A stretch of DNA of 22,779 bases from positions 1 to 22,779 of the forward strand of contig CAYTFK010000081.1 in NCBI GenBank assembly GCA_964436865.1, given 5' to 3'. A model generated the notes under the pieces. That model saw only the letters and a list, made by a program, of their open reading frames with translations, was not told the origin of the DNA and did not search any database. Each line of letters starts with the position of its first letter. The stretch's first letter is position 1. Both the position numbers and the translations under genes were made by a program. Shown here in pieces: positions 18,601 through 22,779 of this stretch. This DNA comes from JAXGPP01 sp964436865 (GTDB lineage: Bacteria > Planctomycetota > Planctomycetia > Pirellulales > Thermoguttaceae).

Positions 18601-21600
18601 GGATCTGGTGCTGGCGACACGCGTCGTCTATCAACCAGGAAACGACACACTGGATGTGACAGACGATGATGTGTTGACTCTTACCCTCTCAGTCGCAGCC
18701 AGCGCGATTTCTGAGGCCGACGGCGCCGGAGCGACTACGGGAACTGTGACCCGCAATGACGGTGATCTGTCCAGCCCGCTGACGGTCTACCTTTCCAGTG
18801 ACCACCCGGGCGAATCGCAGGTTGCCGCGACAGTGGTTATTCCGGCCGGCCAGGCGACTGCATCTTTCGCCATTGATGCCGTCGATGATGAGCTCGTCGA
18901 CGGCGCGCAGGTGGTGACGATTACCGCCGCGGCCGCCGGCTATGTGAGCGGCGCTGATCAATTCAGCGTGATAGACGACGATTGGATGCCCGTGGTGGGA
19001 AACGCCAGTGCTCTGCTCGCTGAGAACGACACGATCACGTTCTCGGCGGAGCAACTCTCGGCCACGGACGCCGACAATGATGCCGCCTCACTCATCTTCA
19101 GGCTCGTGAGCGTGCCCGCTCGCGGCCAATTGCAGCGACAGGGATCGCCGCTCGCCGCGGGCGCCACGTTCACGCAGCAGGATATAACCGACAGGAAGAT
19201 CGCCTACGCGCATGATGGTAGTGAAGAGACCTCAGACAGCTTTACGTTTACGGTCGCTGATCCGGCAGGAAATCAGACTGCTGAGCATGCTTTCTCCATC
19301 ACGATCACCCCAATGAACGATGCGCCGACCGTGCTGTCGCCGCTCAGCGATGTCTTCGTTGAGGAAGATGCCTTCAATACTGTGATTGCGTTGGCCGGCG
19401 TCTTCGCCGACGTCGACCCAGGCGACGTCCTGAGCTATTCGGTGACCGTCGCCCATACCATTGACAGCGTCGTGAACGACATCCGCGAGTCAAGCTACAA
19501 GCACTTCATCGAAGACCAGCTCTATACCCGCTTGGGCGATAATCGCGGTTTCGGTCCGCAGCACGATCTCGCTCGTGAAAATATTGCCAGCTACTTCGCC
19601 GGCCTGGGGTTGTCGACGGTCCAGGAGCCCTTCCAGTACAACAGTCAGACCTACTACAACGTCGTCGCCACCAAGATTGGCGCGGTGCGGCCCAATGACG
19701 TGTATCTGATTGGCGCCCACTACGATTCCGTCAACAATCCCGGCGCGGACGACAATGCCAGTGGCGTCGCTGCGGTCATGGAACTCGCTCGCGTCCTGTC
19801 GCAGTACCAGTTCGAGGCGACCCTTTGTTTTGTGGCCTTCGACCGCGAGGAACAGGGACTGTACGGTTCAGCCGCCTACGCCGCAGCCCACGCCGCCGAT
19901 CAGATCCGTGGCATGATCAGCCTAGATATGATTGCCTACAACCCGGGCGGGCTCAACAAGGTTCGGCTCTATGACTATTTGCCGGGTGGGGAAATCAAGG
20001 CAGATCTGGCTGTCGCTTTCGACGCTTACGGCCAGGGTGTTACGGCAGTGGTGGAGACCGCGCCGATCGGGGCCAGCGATCACCGGCCGTTTGAGCAACG
20101 CGGCTTCGACGCCGCCCTGGTCATCGAACACGAGGTGTGGAACAACCCCTACTATCATCAGTCCAGCGACTCGGTAGACACGCTCGGCTACCTGGATTAC
20201 GCGTTTGCCAGCAAGGTTACTGGAGCGGTCGCCGGATACCTTGTTACGGAGGCGGTGCTCGACGGCGCCAACAGCCTGCTCACCGCCACGATCTCTGACG
20301 GCGTGCTTACGCTCGACTATCAAGAGAACCGCAGTGGCAGCGTTTGGGTGACAGTCCGCGCCACCGACCTGTCGAACGCCTTCGTTGAAGATACGTTTGC
20401 CGTCTGGGTTGAAAACGTGAATGACGCTCCGGTCCTTGACCCGACCGGGAGCATGTCGCTCATCGACATTGACGAAGACGAGACGGCCAACAGCGGCACG
20501 CTTGTGTCGGCGATCATCGCCAGCGCCGGCGGTGATCGAATAACTGACGTGGATGCCGGCGCCTTGGAGGGAATCGCGGTCACCGGTGCATCGGTCGTCG
20601 GCGGGAGCTGGGAATTCTCAACCAACAATGGCTTCACTTGGTCGGCGATCGGAAATCCGTCGGTTGCCGCCGCCAGGCTTCTGGCTGCGGACTCAGCCAC
20701 CAGGGTGCGGTTCGTACCCAGTCTGGATTTCAACGGCACGATCGAATCGGCCCTCACCTTCCGGGCATGGGACCGCACCAGCGGCGCCAATGGTGGCGTC
20801 GGAGATACAACCAGCAGCGGCGGTACAAACGCGTTCAGCACGGCAATTGAGACGGCTTCGATCACCGTCAAAGCCGTAACCGATGCGCCGACCGTTGCGG
20901 CACCCGCGGTGGCGATCACACTCAACGCCGACAACTACTTGATCACGGGTTCTGCCGAGGCCGACAGCTTGGTGAGGATCTATCGCGATCTGAACAACAA
21001 CAGTCAGATCGACGCGGGCGACGACCAGGTAGGCCAGCAGCAGTTGACTGGAGGAGGCACAGCATTCGCCGTCAGTGTGAGCCTCGTTGAGAATGCGGCC
21101 AACAACTTCCTCGTCACCGCCACCGACGCGGCCGGCAACATCTCCCCGCCAGCCGACGTGCCGACGATTACCGAGGACTCGCAGGCGCCGGCAGCTCCCG
21201 TGGTTACGATTCCTGCCGCGGACAACACCCTGAATGCGGCCAGCTACTCGATCCAGGGCACGGCAGAAGCCAACAGCCTTGTCAGGCTCTACGTAGATGT
21301 CAACAACAATGGCTTGGTAGACGCCGGGGAGACGCTGGTGGGGCAGCAGCAATTCGGCAGCGGCGCGACAGCGTTCGCCATCAGCGTGCCCCTGGCCCAG
21401 GACGCCGCCAACAATTTTGTGGTCACCGCGACCGATAGCATCGGCAATGTCTCATCTCCCACCGACGTGCCGACGATCATCGAGGATTCGCAGACCCCGG
21501 CGGCTGATATCGTCGACATCGCGCCCGACCCGCGGAGCACGGCGGTGGGCAGCGTGACGATCAGCTTCTCGGAGGGTGTCAGCGGGGTCGACATCGCCGA

Positions 21601-22779
21601 CTTCTTGCTCACTCGCAACGGATCCGGCGTGGACATCAGCAGCCTGGCCGTCGCCGGATCGGGCGCGAGTTACGCAATCGACCTGTCGAGCGTGACGGCG
21701 CTGCCGGGTTCCTACGTGTTCACGCTCGTCGCCGCCGGCTCGGGAATTCAGGACGCGGCCGGCAACGCCCTGGCCGCCGATGCCAGCGAAGGCTGGACAA
21801 TGGTGCTCTCCACCTCCATGGTGGTCGGCCGCCACATCTTCTACAACAACTCCTATTTCGATAACAACCCGGCCGCGGGCAGGAACGACGACAACGCCAT
21901 CGCCCCCGACAAGCAGGCCCTCTTGCCGGGCCAGACGGCCGGCTTCGCCCATTACACCAGCTACAGTCGCGGCATTAACGGGATCATGATCGATTTCGAC
22001 GATCTGCCCGGCACGCTGACCACCGCCGATTTCCAATTCAAGGTCGGCAACACGACCACCCCGGACACCTGGACCGCGGGCCCGCAGCCCACGATCACAC
22101 TTCGGCAGGATGTCGGCCAGGAACTCGTCGACCGTGTGGTGCTCGTCTGGCCCGACGCCCCCAATCCCGGTTCGATCTCCAAGCAGTGGCTCCAGGTCAC
22201 CGTGCTGGCCAACGCCCGCACCGGCCTCTCCACCCCCGACGTCTTCTATTTCGGCAATGCAGTGGGCGACACGGGGGCAGGCAATCTGGCCAACGTGGTG
22301 CTAGTGGATGTGAACGACGAATTTGGATGCCGAACGCACCCGCGGAACTTTCTCAATCCGGCCCCAATCGAAGATCCCTATGACTTCAACCGGGATACAA
22401 GAGTGGATGTGGTTGACGAATTCGTGGCACGCTCGAATCCGACGAGTTTCCTCAACGGGCTGAGACTCTTTGCCACGCCGATCGTCTCCGCTATCGCGCG
22501 CGAGAGTTCCTTGTCAGCCAGCCTGCGCCATGTACCCCCGTCGACGGTCGGCATGGACCCGGCGCGGGCACTCCTCGAGACAGTCACCGCGACAGTTCTG
22601 AGCAACTGGCAGAGTGATCGGCCAGGAGCATTGGCACGCCAAATGAACGGCGAGGACCCGCGGATGGTCCCCCTGGCGTCAACATCGGCCCGCATTCTCA
22701 CAGTCGGACCGCTGTTGAATTGCGGCAGCGGCGTCACTCTTCGTGTATCGGCGGCAGCCGTTGATATGCTGATGAACGA
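6662..22779 (+). CDS. Giant multidomain surface/secreted protein with M12 and M28 metalloprotease domains, C-terminus open
   Basis: I translated this frame line by line: 5372 codons without a stop and still open at the window end, so the protein exceeds 5300 residues. The N-terminus is strongly basic and carries IESLERRHLLA at residues 40-50, a LEPR-XLL-like motif found at the start of large planctomycete proteins. It is followed by a reprolysin-like protease (about 247-460), two beta domains, thirteen cadherin/VCBS-like repeats (695-2613), two SdrD_B-like and four Calx-beta-like domains, a CSPG-like domain, an M28 peptidase (about 4265-4532), a further long repeat, Ig-like domains and a dockerin-like region (about 5205-5270). 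Four host domains contain complete inserted guest domains. Only about six cysteines were seen. Asp and Asn are abundant, as in calcium-binding adhesins. It is divergent from the exosortase operon. Adhesion plus extracellular proteolysis is inferred from the domains; the substrate is unknown. Confidence 0.95.
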   Translation, partial: MAGLFGWLGRRSAISKSRSSRRRHHSAARYSSNGWRQSRIESLERRHLLAIAASVDLVPEPLWQAGGFDDASTASWLLADTAEASGHRLNIGQLRSLLAQAPHEQSPNAFANSAVIAIPTPSEGAARFRIVESPIMAPELAARFPAIKTFAGQGIDDPTATIRCDITPAGFHAQVLSSSGGYYIDPWPSGGADFYASYYARAGSPVEESVREWPATGEADFLPGPLAANRLVSLDASESFSSARSGTELRTYRLAVAATGEYTAFHGGTVLAGQAAIVTAINRVSGIYERDLSVRLELVANNDLLVYTNGSTDPYTNSDPSALVSQNQTNIDAVIGNTNYDIGHVFSTGGGGLAYLGVVGYTGWKARGATGISNPTGDSFYVDYVAHEMGHQFNAHHTFNVSDSQRDATAAYEPGSGSTIMAYAGLFGANNLQTHSDDYFHSKSFDEIITFVDATISTVGTRTPTGNNIPVVDAGADYTIPARTPFVLTATGSDPDGDTLTYCWEERDLGPAQSLSDPDNGSSPLFRSFSPTTSPTRYFPRLANLLNNTASVGEKLPTTNRTLNFRVTARDNRSGGGGVNTDDLQLMVVDTGAPFQVTSPNSAVTWVGGTTQTVTWNVAGTTANGINASNVDILLSTDGGNTYSVLLATDTPNDGAQDIFVPDIASTSARIKVQPVGNVFFDVSDYNFTVQQGSNHAPVLDSSGVMSLAAITEDDTANSGTLVSAIIASAGGDRITDPDPSALEGIAVISVVNSNGNWQYSIDGGANWLSFGTVGGSSARLLASDSQTRVRFVPGPNYEGMLESGIGFRAWDRTSGVNGGVADTLINGGATAFSSETETASITVNGVNDAPVLDPSGNMSLATITEDSSPGTGTLVSAIIASAGGERITDVDSFAQTGIAVIGVDNTNGTWEFSIDGGGSWLPMGSPTAGGARLLAANSSTRVRFLPNPNYSGTVDPGITFRAWDVTAGVNGGTADASTGGGASAFSLATETASITVTGVNDAPVLDNTGDMKLADINEDDAANPGTRVSEIILSAGGDRITDPDSGALEGIAIIAVAAGTWQYRLTPTGTWSAVGTVSSSSALHLADDSFIRFVPAANFSGTINSAITFRAWDRSNIAAAPVGQKKSISSTGGATAYSVDTETASITVLPGNDAPVLNNSGTMTLNPINEDDTTNGGTLVSDIILSAGGDRITDIDPDALEGIAIINADIGSGSWQFSIDGGSTWSDMPQPSASEARLLAADARIRFVPVANYFGTVGNALTFRAWDQSSGTNGGTANPGTGGGSTAFSTATETADITVNPVNDAPVLNTSANPVLPDVPEDMADPAGQSLPQIVLAGTITDADGVAIQAIAITAVDDLHGTWQYQAVGTTTWTQISASPTESLLLDAWYKIRFVPSRDFFGTATFTFRAWDKTAGLAGGTANTTVNGGATPYSVDTDTATVVVIPINDAPILSTIASPRLTDIPANVFDSAGDTIGTVLIDGSITDPDAVAVEAIAVTTVDNTHGTWQYQLAGQSTWADIAASSTNSLLLGAADRVRFTPEAGWSGEATFTFRAWDQSTGTAGSLADSSTAGGTTAFSADTDTVSVTVLPAAQNQAPVLDPSYTPALSGITEDNADPTGDTVAAIVVDGSISDPDGAAVEAIAVTAVDNSHGRWEYQLSGQTTWTVLIATSTSSLLLGPADRIRFVPAQDFSGSAMFTFRAWDQSTGSAGVPADTSVNGGTTAFSVATDTVTVAVLGANDAPVLNPIGAMSLAAINEDETANAGTLVAAIIDSAGVDQITDADPDAVEGIAVIAADSTHGSWQFSTDGGSNWRDMGSPSSAAARLLAADASTRVRYVPSADFSGTIGNGLTLVAWDRTSGSSGSTADASTRGGATAFSEGVKTASIVVNAVNDAPVLDSSGDTSLATINEDDTSNAGTLISAMIASAGGDRITDADTGAVEGVAITGASSAYGSWQYSTNNGGNWHPLGTPTVAAARLLAADASTRIRFVPNADFNGLIDSAITFRAWDVTVGTNGETADTGAGGGTSAFSVNAETASIAVLAVNDAPLNTLPGYSPAVEDTPIVFTAPDTFLISDVDAGSSPVKVTLIAASGLVTLGSVAGLTFIEGDGISDLTAIFTGTIAAINAAFDGLSFSPDSNYSGITSIRITTDDLGNTGSGGAKSDTDTLNISIAAVNDAPVIVLPSAQTTSEDTPLVLSAAGGNLIGVTDIDAISYPVRVTLTAANGVLTLNGTSGLTFTTGDGTSDASMDFTGALASVNAALNGLSFSPTWNFVGSASITISANDQGNTGSGGSQIDSDVLTIAVTSVNDAPIMSESGTMSLPAIEEDEYSNTGALVSAVIASAGGDPIFDYDDGALEGIAVTAVDNANGVWQYSIDGGSSWIAFGVPGIRSARLLAADNQTRVRFVPNADFNGTVSDGLTFVAWDQTDGVNGGVGETWTRGGTTAFSIGIQHASIVVSAVNDAPLLDNTGSMSLVAIQRNAFDNPGTSVAAIIDSAGGNRITDVDAGALKGIAVTAVDNANGRWEFSTNDGDSWTAFGAPAETAARLLAADALTRVRFVPNPDYVGTVLAGITFRAWDRTSGLNGDTADASSTGGTSAFSLAFETASIAVDSGAQIRGVKWLDTDGDGLRAPGELGLEGWTIFLDSNGNGLLDTGERSTVTASDGSYAFQDLDAGTYTVAEDVRWGWQQTSPQPQVFSQVSFPAPLQASIRDSLLDGTPDAFNTGNWLLERFNGPTTFRESRVIAEIPLASLSGRIPSRASVNFEMGINNGAGAQYREFDVYVYAGNGIAALSDYAAAGTKVGTVSISVGSTAPRYSLDVTAPLATLVGSGASHLGIRLDPITDNTFATLAEDFVLNIAGSPGTHTISVALGQVIDNAHFGNRASPGEVAGIVWNDLDGDGQRDAGENGIPGQTLFLDTNRNGEREPGELLATSAADGSYRFTGLEPGPHSVVQLPQYQWQQTSPALVTAGSGVLGSSTFFTSGTLVRPMSAVYSPDGRQVYVIGATNATLEVYSHDPASGTLSWLQTFADDQAGVDGLRYPLSLAISPDGRHVYVGGNTDDAIAIFQRNNATGLLSFVSVIRDSDPQITALDSIVSTTVSPDGLHLYATAGFNNSLAIFARNTTTGGLTLVQVLHEGVDGISGLQYPETSLVSPDGRHVYVASSGNDSLAVFRRDPATGQLAFVQLLRQGVGGVAGLDNVKELAISPDGSHVYSAAWSESAIGIFGRDAATGRLSFAGAIRDGESADGLLSASSVAVSPDGGYVYATGWSEDAVAVFQRDVVSGGLNFVQVVRDTTGGRLDGARSVRVSPTGQHVLALGEYANYQVVLTRDGHTAASPHPVLLNAGTVVAGIDFGNAALPTDLTVVINRTSIAESIGAAAAVGTVIRTGNLALPLEVTLASSDTSETLVPATVTIPAGLSGVTFNIDAVNDNTVDGTQTVTITASTAGFTPGSNTLDVMDDETPGFTIIGGPAVLVSESGTSVAFDVVLSAEPLSNVVIAVSSSDTGEASVTKSSLTFSPADWNVPQRVTVTGIDDAVCDGDQSTIITLSIDDALSDDAFDALPDQMVVALTVDDDVAALTLTIAAASISEGAGPGATTATITRNTDPTNAMVVVLSSSDSSEAAVPVSVTIPAGQTSAQFTIEAVDDAIVDGTQPVTVSGTAVLWSKETVDSAGDVGAWASLAIDSANQPRIAYEDRATRDLKYAAYSDGSWSLQTVDGSTDIVGQYASLAIDSQDRPHIAYQNFSKTTLLYAYYNGTSWHLETADTNSYLQLSLAINDENRPLISAFNHNTFDLNLAERGATGWNVTTLSEPKQSGYHTSLALDAAGNPWVSYFNVTDSQLILAKRISGVWEFETIDSGSSFRFTSLELDSLGRPHVSYQDYTRGNIKYAYFDGSSWQRTTIDSVGTLDAYTSLELDSADRPSIGYSSSGGVKFATFNGDRWTTELVASGASYPSLAITSNGIARIAYYDAVAKDLVLATRVVYQPGNDTLDVTDDDVLTLTLSVAASAISEADGAGATTGTVTRNDGDLSSPLTVYLSSDHPGESQVAATVVIPAGQATASFAIDAVDDELVDGAQVVTITAAAAGYVSGADQFSVIDDDWMPVVGNASALLAENDTITFSAEQLSATDADNDAASLIFRLVSVPARGQLQRQGSPLAAGATFTQQDITDRKIAYAHDGSEETSDSFTFTVADPAGNQTAEHAFSITITPMNDAPTVLSPLSDVFVEEDAFNTVIALAGVFADVDPGDVLSYSVTVAHTIDSVVNDIRESSYKHFIEDQLYTRLGDNRGFGPQHDLARENIASYFAGLGLSTVQEPFQYNSQTYYNVVATKIGAVRPNDVYLIGAHYDSVNNPGADDNASGVAAVMELARVLSQYQFEATLCFVAFDREEQGLYGSAAYAAAHAADQIRGMISLDMIAYNPGGLNKVRLYDYLPGGEIKADLAVAFDAYGQGVTAVVETAPIGASDHRPFEQRGFDAALVIEHEVWNNPYYHQSSDSVDTLGYLDYAFASKVTGAVAGYLVTEAVLDGANSLLTATISDGVLTLDYQENRSGSVWVTVRATDLSNAFVEDTFAVWVENVNDAPVLDPTGSMSLIDIDEDETANSGTLVSAIIASAGGDRITDVDAGALEGIAVTGASVVGGSWEFSTNNGFTWSAIGNPSVAAARLLAADSATRVRFVPSLDFNGTIESALTFRAWDRTSGANGGVGDTTSSGGTNAFSTAIETASITVKAVTDAPTVAAPAVAITLNADNYLITGSAEADSLVRIYRDLNNNSQIDAGDDQVGQQQLTGGGTAFAVSVSLVENAANNFLVTATDAAGNISPPADVPTITEDSQAPAAPVVTIPAADNTLNAASYSIQGTAEANSLVRLYVDVNNNGLVDAGETLVGQQQFGSGATAFAISVPLAQDAANNFVVTATDSIGNVSSPTDVPTIIEDSQTPAADIVDIAPDPRSTAVGSVTISFSEGVSGVDIADFLLTRNGSGVDISSLAVAGSGASYAIDLSSVTALPGSYVFTLVAAGSGIQDAAGNALAADASEGWTMVLSTSMVVGRHIFYNNSYFDNNPAAGRNDDNAIAPDKQALLPGQTAGFAHYTSYSRGINGIMIDFDDLPGTLTTADFQFKVGNTTTPDTWTAGPQPTITLRQDVGQELVDRVVLVWPDAPNPGSISKQWLQVTVLANARTGLSTPDVFYFGNAVGDTGAGNLANVVLVDVNDEFGCRTHPRNFLNPAPIEDPYDFNRDTRVDVVDEFVARSNPTSFLNGLRLFATPIVSAIARESSLSASLRHVPPSTVGMDPARALLETVTATVLSNWQSDRPGALARQMNGEDPRMVPLASTSARILTVGPLLNCGSGVTLRVSAAAVDMLMN
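7400..8041 (+). other. Domain: reprolysin-like M12 zinc metalloprotease (residues about 247-460)
   Basis: Contains HEMGHQFNAHH, with zinc ligands His387, His391 and His397 and catalytic Glu388 (HExxHxxxxxH). The usual Gly at the eighth position is Asn394. The Met-turn STIMAYAG follows with Met421, completing the metzincin signature. The upstream part (RLAVAATGEYTAFHGG, INRVSGIYERDL, DIGHVFSTGGGG) matches bacterial reprolysin-like domains known from planctomycetes and Bacteroidetes. All catalytic elements are present, so activity is plausible. Confidence 0.9.
8042..8743 (+). other. Domain: PKD-like segment and second beta domain (residues about 461-694)
   Basis: The first part reads VVDAGADYTI, then TGSDPDGDTLTYCWEE, typical of PKD/Ig-like domains after bacterial reprolysins. 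The second part (VTSPNSAVTWVGGTTQTVTW, then DILLSTDGGNTY) is a beta-sandwich type that often follows them. These are probably spacers that hold the protease away from the repeat rod. Confidence 0.65.
8744..14500 (+). repeat. Thirteen tandem cadherin/VCBS-like repeats in three subfamilies (residues 695-2613)
   Basis: Units begin with N(D/H/Q)AP at 8744, 9203, 9662, 10118, 10571, 11006, 11447, 11882, 12341, 12800, 13193, 13592 and 14051. Type A units (1-4, 8, 9, 12, 13) are mostly 151-153 residues with EDDT, SAGGDRITD, GALEGIAV, ARLLAAD, RVRFVPN and TFRAWD motifs. Type B units (5-7) are 145-147 residues with DGSITDPD, VEAIAVT and HGTWQYQ. Type C units (10, 11) are 131 and 133 residues with a different core (GLSFSP, GNTGSGG). 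Asp-rich turns suggest calcium-stiffened rods as in large adhesins. Order is A4-B3-A2-C2-A2. Confidence 0.92.
14516..15322 (+). other. SdrD_B-like domain 1 interrupted by a CBM-like beta domain
   Basis: The host begins IRGVKWLDTDGDGLRAPGE and runs to WGWQQTSPQPQ (about 14755). It resumes at 15257 with GTHTISVALGQVIDNAHFGN, the normal last strand of this domain family. Between them (14756-15256) is a separate beta domain with ESRVIAEIPLASL, DVYVYAGNG and YSLDVTAPLATLVGSG, resembling DNRLRE/CBM96-type domains of planctomycete surface proteins. The family of the guest is a tentative call. Confidence 0.7.
15335..16753 (+). other. SdrD_B-like domain 2 interrupted by a seven-repeat lactonase-type beta-propeller
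   Basis: The host starts VAGIVWNDLDGDGQRDAGE and reaches QWQQTSPA (15565). It resumes at 16682 with SPHPVLLNAGTVVAGIDFGN. The guest contains seven repeats with SPDG followed by a beta strand: SPDGRQVYVIG, SPDGRHVYVGG, SPDGLHLYATA, SPDGRHVYVAS, SPDGSHVYSAA, SPDGGYVYATG and SPTGQHVLALG. This matches the YVTN/6-phosphogluconolactonase-like propeller type. Seven repeats would close one complete propeller. Enzymatic activity is not implied; a binding role is as likely. Confidence 0.82.
16760..18985 (+). other. Four Calx-beta-like domains, the third interrupted by a second seven-repeat propeller
   Basis: Calx-beta-like units show an ISE or SES motif, then SSDTSE-type strands, PAG, VDGTQ and a DD end: unit 1 16760-17062, unit 2 17063-17400, unit 4 about 18671-18985. 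Unit 3 begins near 17408 and reaches VDGTQPVTVSGTAV (17665). It completes only at 18629 with YQPGNDTLDVTDDD. The insert (17666-18628) has seven repeats with SLAIDS-type strands: SLAIDSANQPRIAYED, SLAIDSQDRPHIAYQN, SLAINDENRPLISAFN, SLALDAAGNPWVSYFN, SLELDSLGRPHVSYQD, SLELDSADRPSIGYSS and SLAITSNGIARIAYYD. It is unrelated in motif to the first propeller. Confidence 0.8.
18986..19315 (+). other. Domain: CSPG/cadherin-like repeat (residues about 4109-4218)
   Basis: Reads LLAENDTITFSAEQLSATDA, VPARGQLQ, FTQQDITDRKIAYAHDGSEE and DSFTFTVAD, the pattern of CSPG/NG2-type cadherin-like repeats in bacterial adhesins. It is intact and about 110 residues long. It probably serves as a rod segment. Confidence 0.7.
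19316..20419 (+). other. Ig/cadherin-like domain interrupted by an M28 zinc peptidase
   Basis: The host runs NDAPTVLSPL...ADVDPGDVLSYSVTVA and stops near 19453. It resumes at about 20258 with DGANSLLTATISDGVLTLDY and finishes with VRATDLSNAFVEDTF. The guest is an M28 aminopeptidase-like domain with all five metal ligands by comparison with Vibrio aminopeptidase: His4353 (GAHYDS), Asp4364 (GADDNASG), Glu4397 (REEQGL), Asp4422 (SLDMIAY) and His4499 (PYYHQSSDS), plus catalytic Glu4396. An active enzyme is therefore plausible. Whether it trims peptides or acts in another way is not determined by sequence. Confidence 0.88.
20420..20878 (+). repeat. Fourteenth long repeat, type A, separated from the main array
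   Basis: A 153-residue copy of the type A repeat (NDAPVLDPTGSMSL, SAGGDRITDVDAGALEGIAV, RVRFVPSLDFNG, TFRAWDRTSGANGG), located 5.9 kb downstream of the main array. Its close resemblance to units 1 and 9 suggests later duplication or that the intervening domains were inserted into the array. Confidence 0.9.
20879..21829 (+). other. Three Ig-like domains (two Big_6-like, one SbsA/Big_5-like)
   Basis: Two tandem units of about 103 residues share GSAEADSLVRIYRDLNNN or GTAEANSLVRLYVDVNNN, VGQQQ, AANNF and VTATD with DVPTI. These resemble bacterial Ig-like domains of large adhesins. A third unit starts about 21500 (IVDIAPDPRST, VTISFSEGVSGVDIADFLL, then GIQDAAGNALAAD) and resembles SbsA-type Ig domains. 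They are likely stalk modules next to the C-terminal region. Confidence 0.7.
21830..22471 (+). other. Planctomycete C-terminal module with dockerin-like EF-hand pair
   Basis: Begins RHIFYNNSYFDNN, continues with ALLPGQTAGFAHYTSYSRGI and VFYFGNAVGDTG, a module I know from the C-termini of many planctomycete extracellular proteins. The last part (22274-22471) has a dockerin-like pair: a degenerate first loop (NVVLVDVNDEFGCRTHPRNF) and a good second one (DFNRDTRVDVVDEFVARSNP). The first loop lacks the usual DxxxDxNAxD pattern seen in relatives and contains a Cys. Calcium-dependent protein binding is inferred from the family. Confidence 0.75.
22472..22779 (+). other. Unassigned C-terminal tail of the giant protein, open at the edge
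   Basis: At least 102 further residues after the dockerin-like pair (ATPIVSAIARESSLSASLRH, later LLETVTATVLSNWQSD). There is no repeat motif and no recognised domain. No PEP-CTERM-like sorting signal or membrane segment is seen before the window ends. Confidence 0.6.

Overview
The window looks like a planctomycete chromosome fragment, probably from the Pirellulales group. The evidence is a GC-rich sequence, a giant secreted protein with an N-terminal LEPR-XLL-like motif (SLERRHLLA), a planctomycete-type C-terminal module with a dockerin-like EF-hand (DFNRDTRVDVVDEF), and an exosortase locus. No rRNA, tRNA, CRISPR array, transposase or integrase was seen.

Left part (1-5577), minus strand. Four genes point the same way and probably form one operon, in transcription order: a FixJ/NarL-type response regulator with an atypical receiver (5577-4912), an exosortase (4868-3843), a possible 38-residue ORF overlapping the exosortase stop by ATGA (3846-3730), a Wzc-like polysaccharide co-polymerase/tyrosine autokinase (3697-1254), and a membrane-anchored TPR protein that runs off the left edge (1089-1). 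The kinase gene is split in the assembly by 100 Ns. The two gap flanks are the same 55 bases, and collapsing them restores one continuous reading frame, so the gap is an assembly artefact. Together these genes suggest control, chain-length regulation and export of an exopolysaccharide, linked to exosortase-type protein sorting.

Centre (5578-6661): about 1.08 kb of non-coding DNA between divergent genes. It holds three copies of the palindrome TTGCGCAA, two compact hairpins on the regulator side, an AT-rich island that could be a promoter, and a long GC-rich inverted repeat just before a strong Shine-Dalgarno sequence.

Right part (6662-22779), plus strand: a single GTG-initiated reading frame, open for 5372 codons and still open at the window end. 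It encodes a giant surface or secreted protein. In order: basic N-terminus with the LEPR-XLL-like motif, a reprolysin-like M12 metalloprotease, two beta domains, thirteen tandem cadherin/VCBS-like repeats in three subfamilies, two SdrD_B-like domains, four Calx-beta-like domains, a CSPG/cadherin-like domain, an Ig-like domain carrying an M28 zinc peptidase, one more long repeat, three Ig-like domains, a planctomycete C-terminal module with a dockerin-like pair, and an extra tail.

The most interesting feature is architectural. Four host beta-sandwich domains are each interrupted before their last strand or strands by a complete guest domain: a CBM-like domain, a seven-repeat lactonase-type propeller, a second unrelated seven-repeat propeller, and the M28 peptidase. 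The host sequence resumes in frame after each guest. The result is a long rod with side-mounted functional domains and two proteases of unrelated families.
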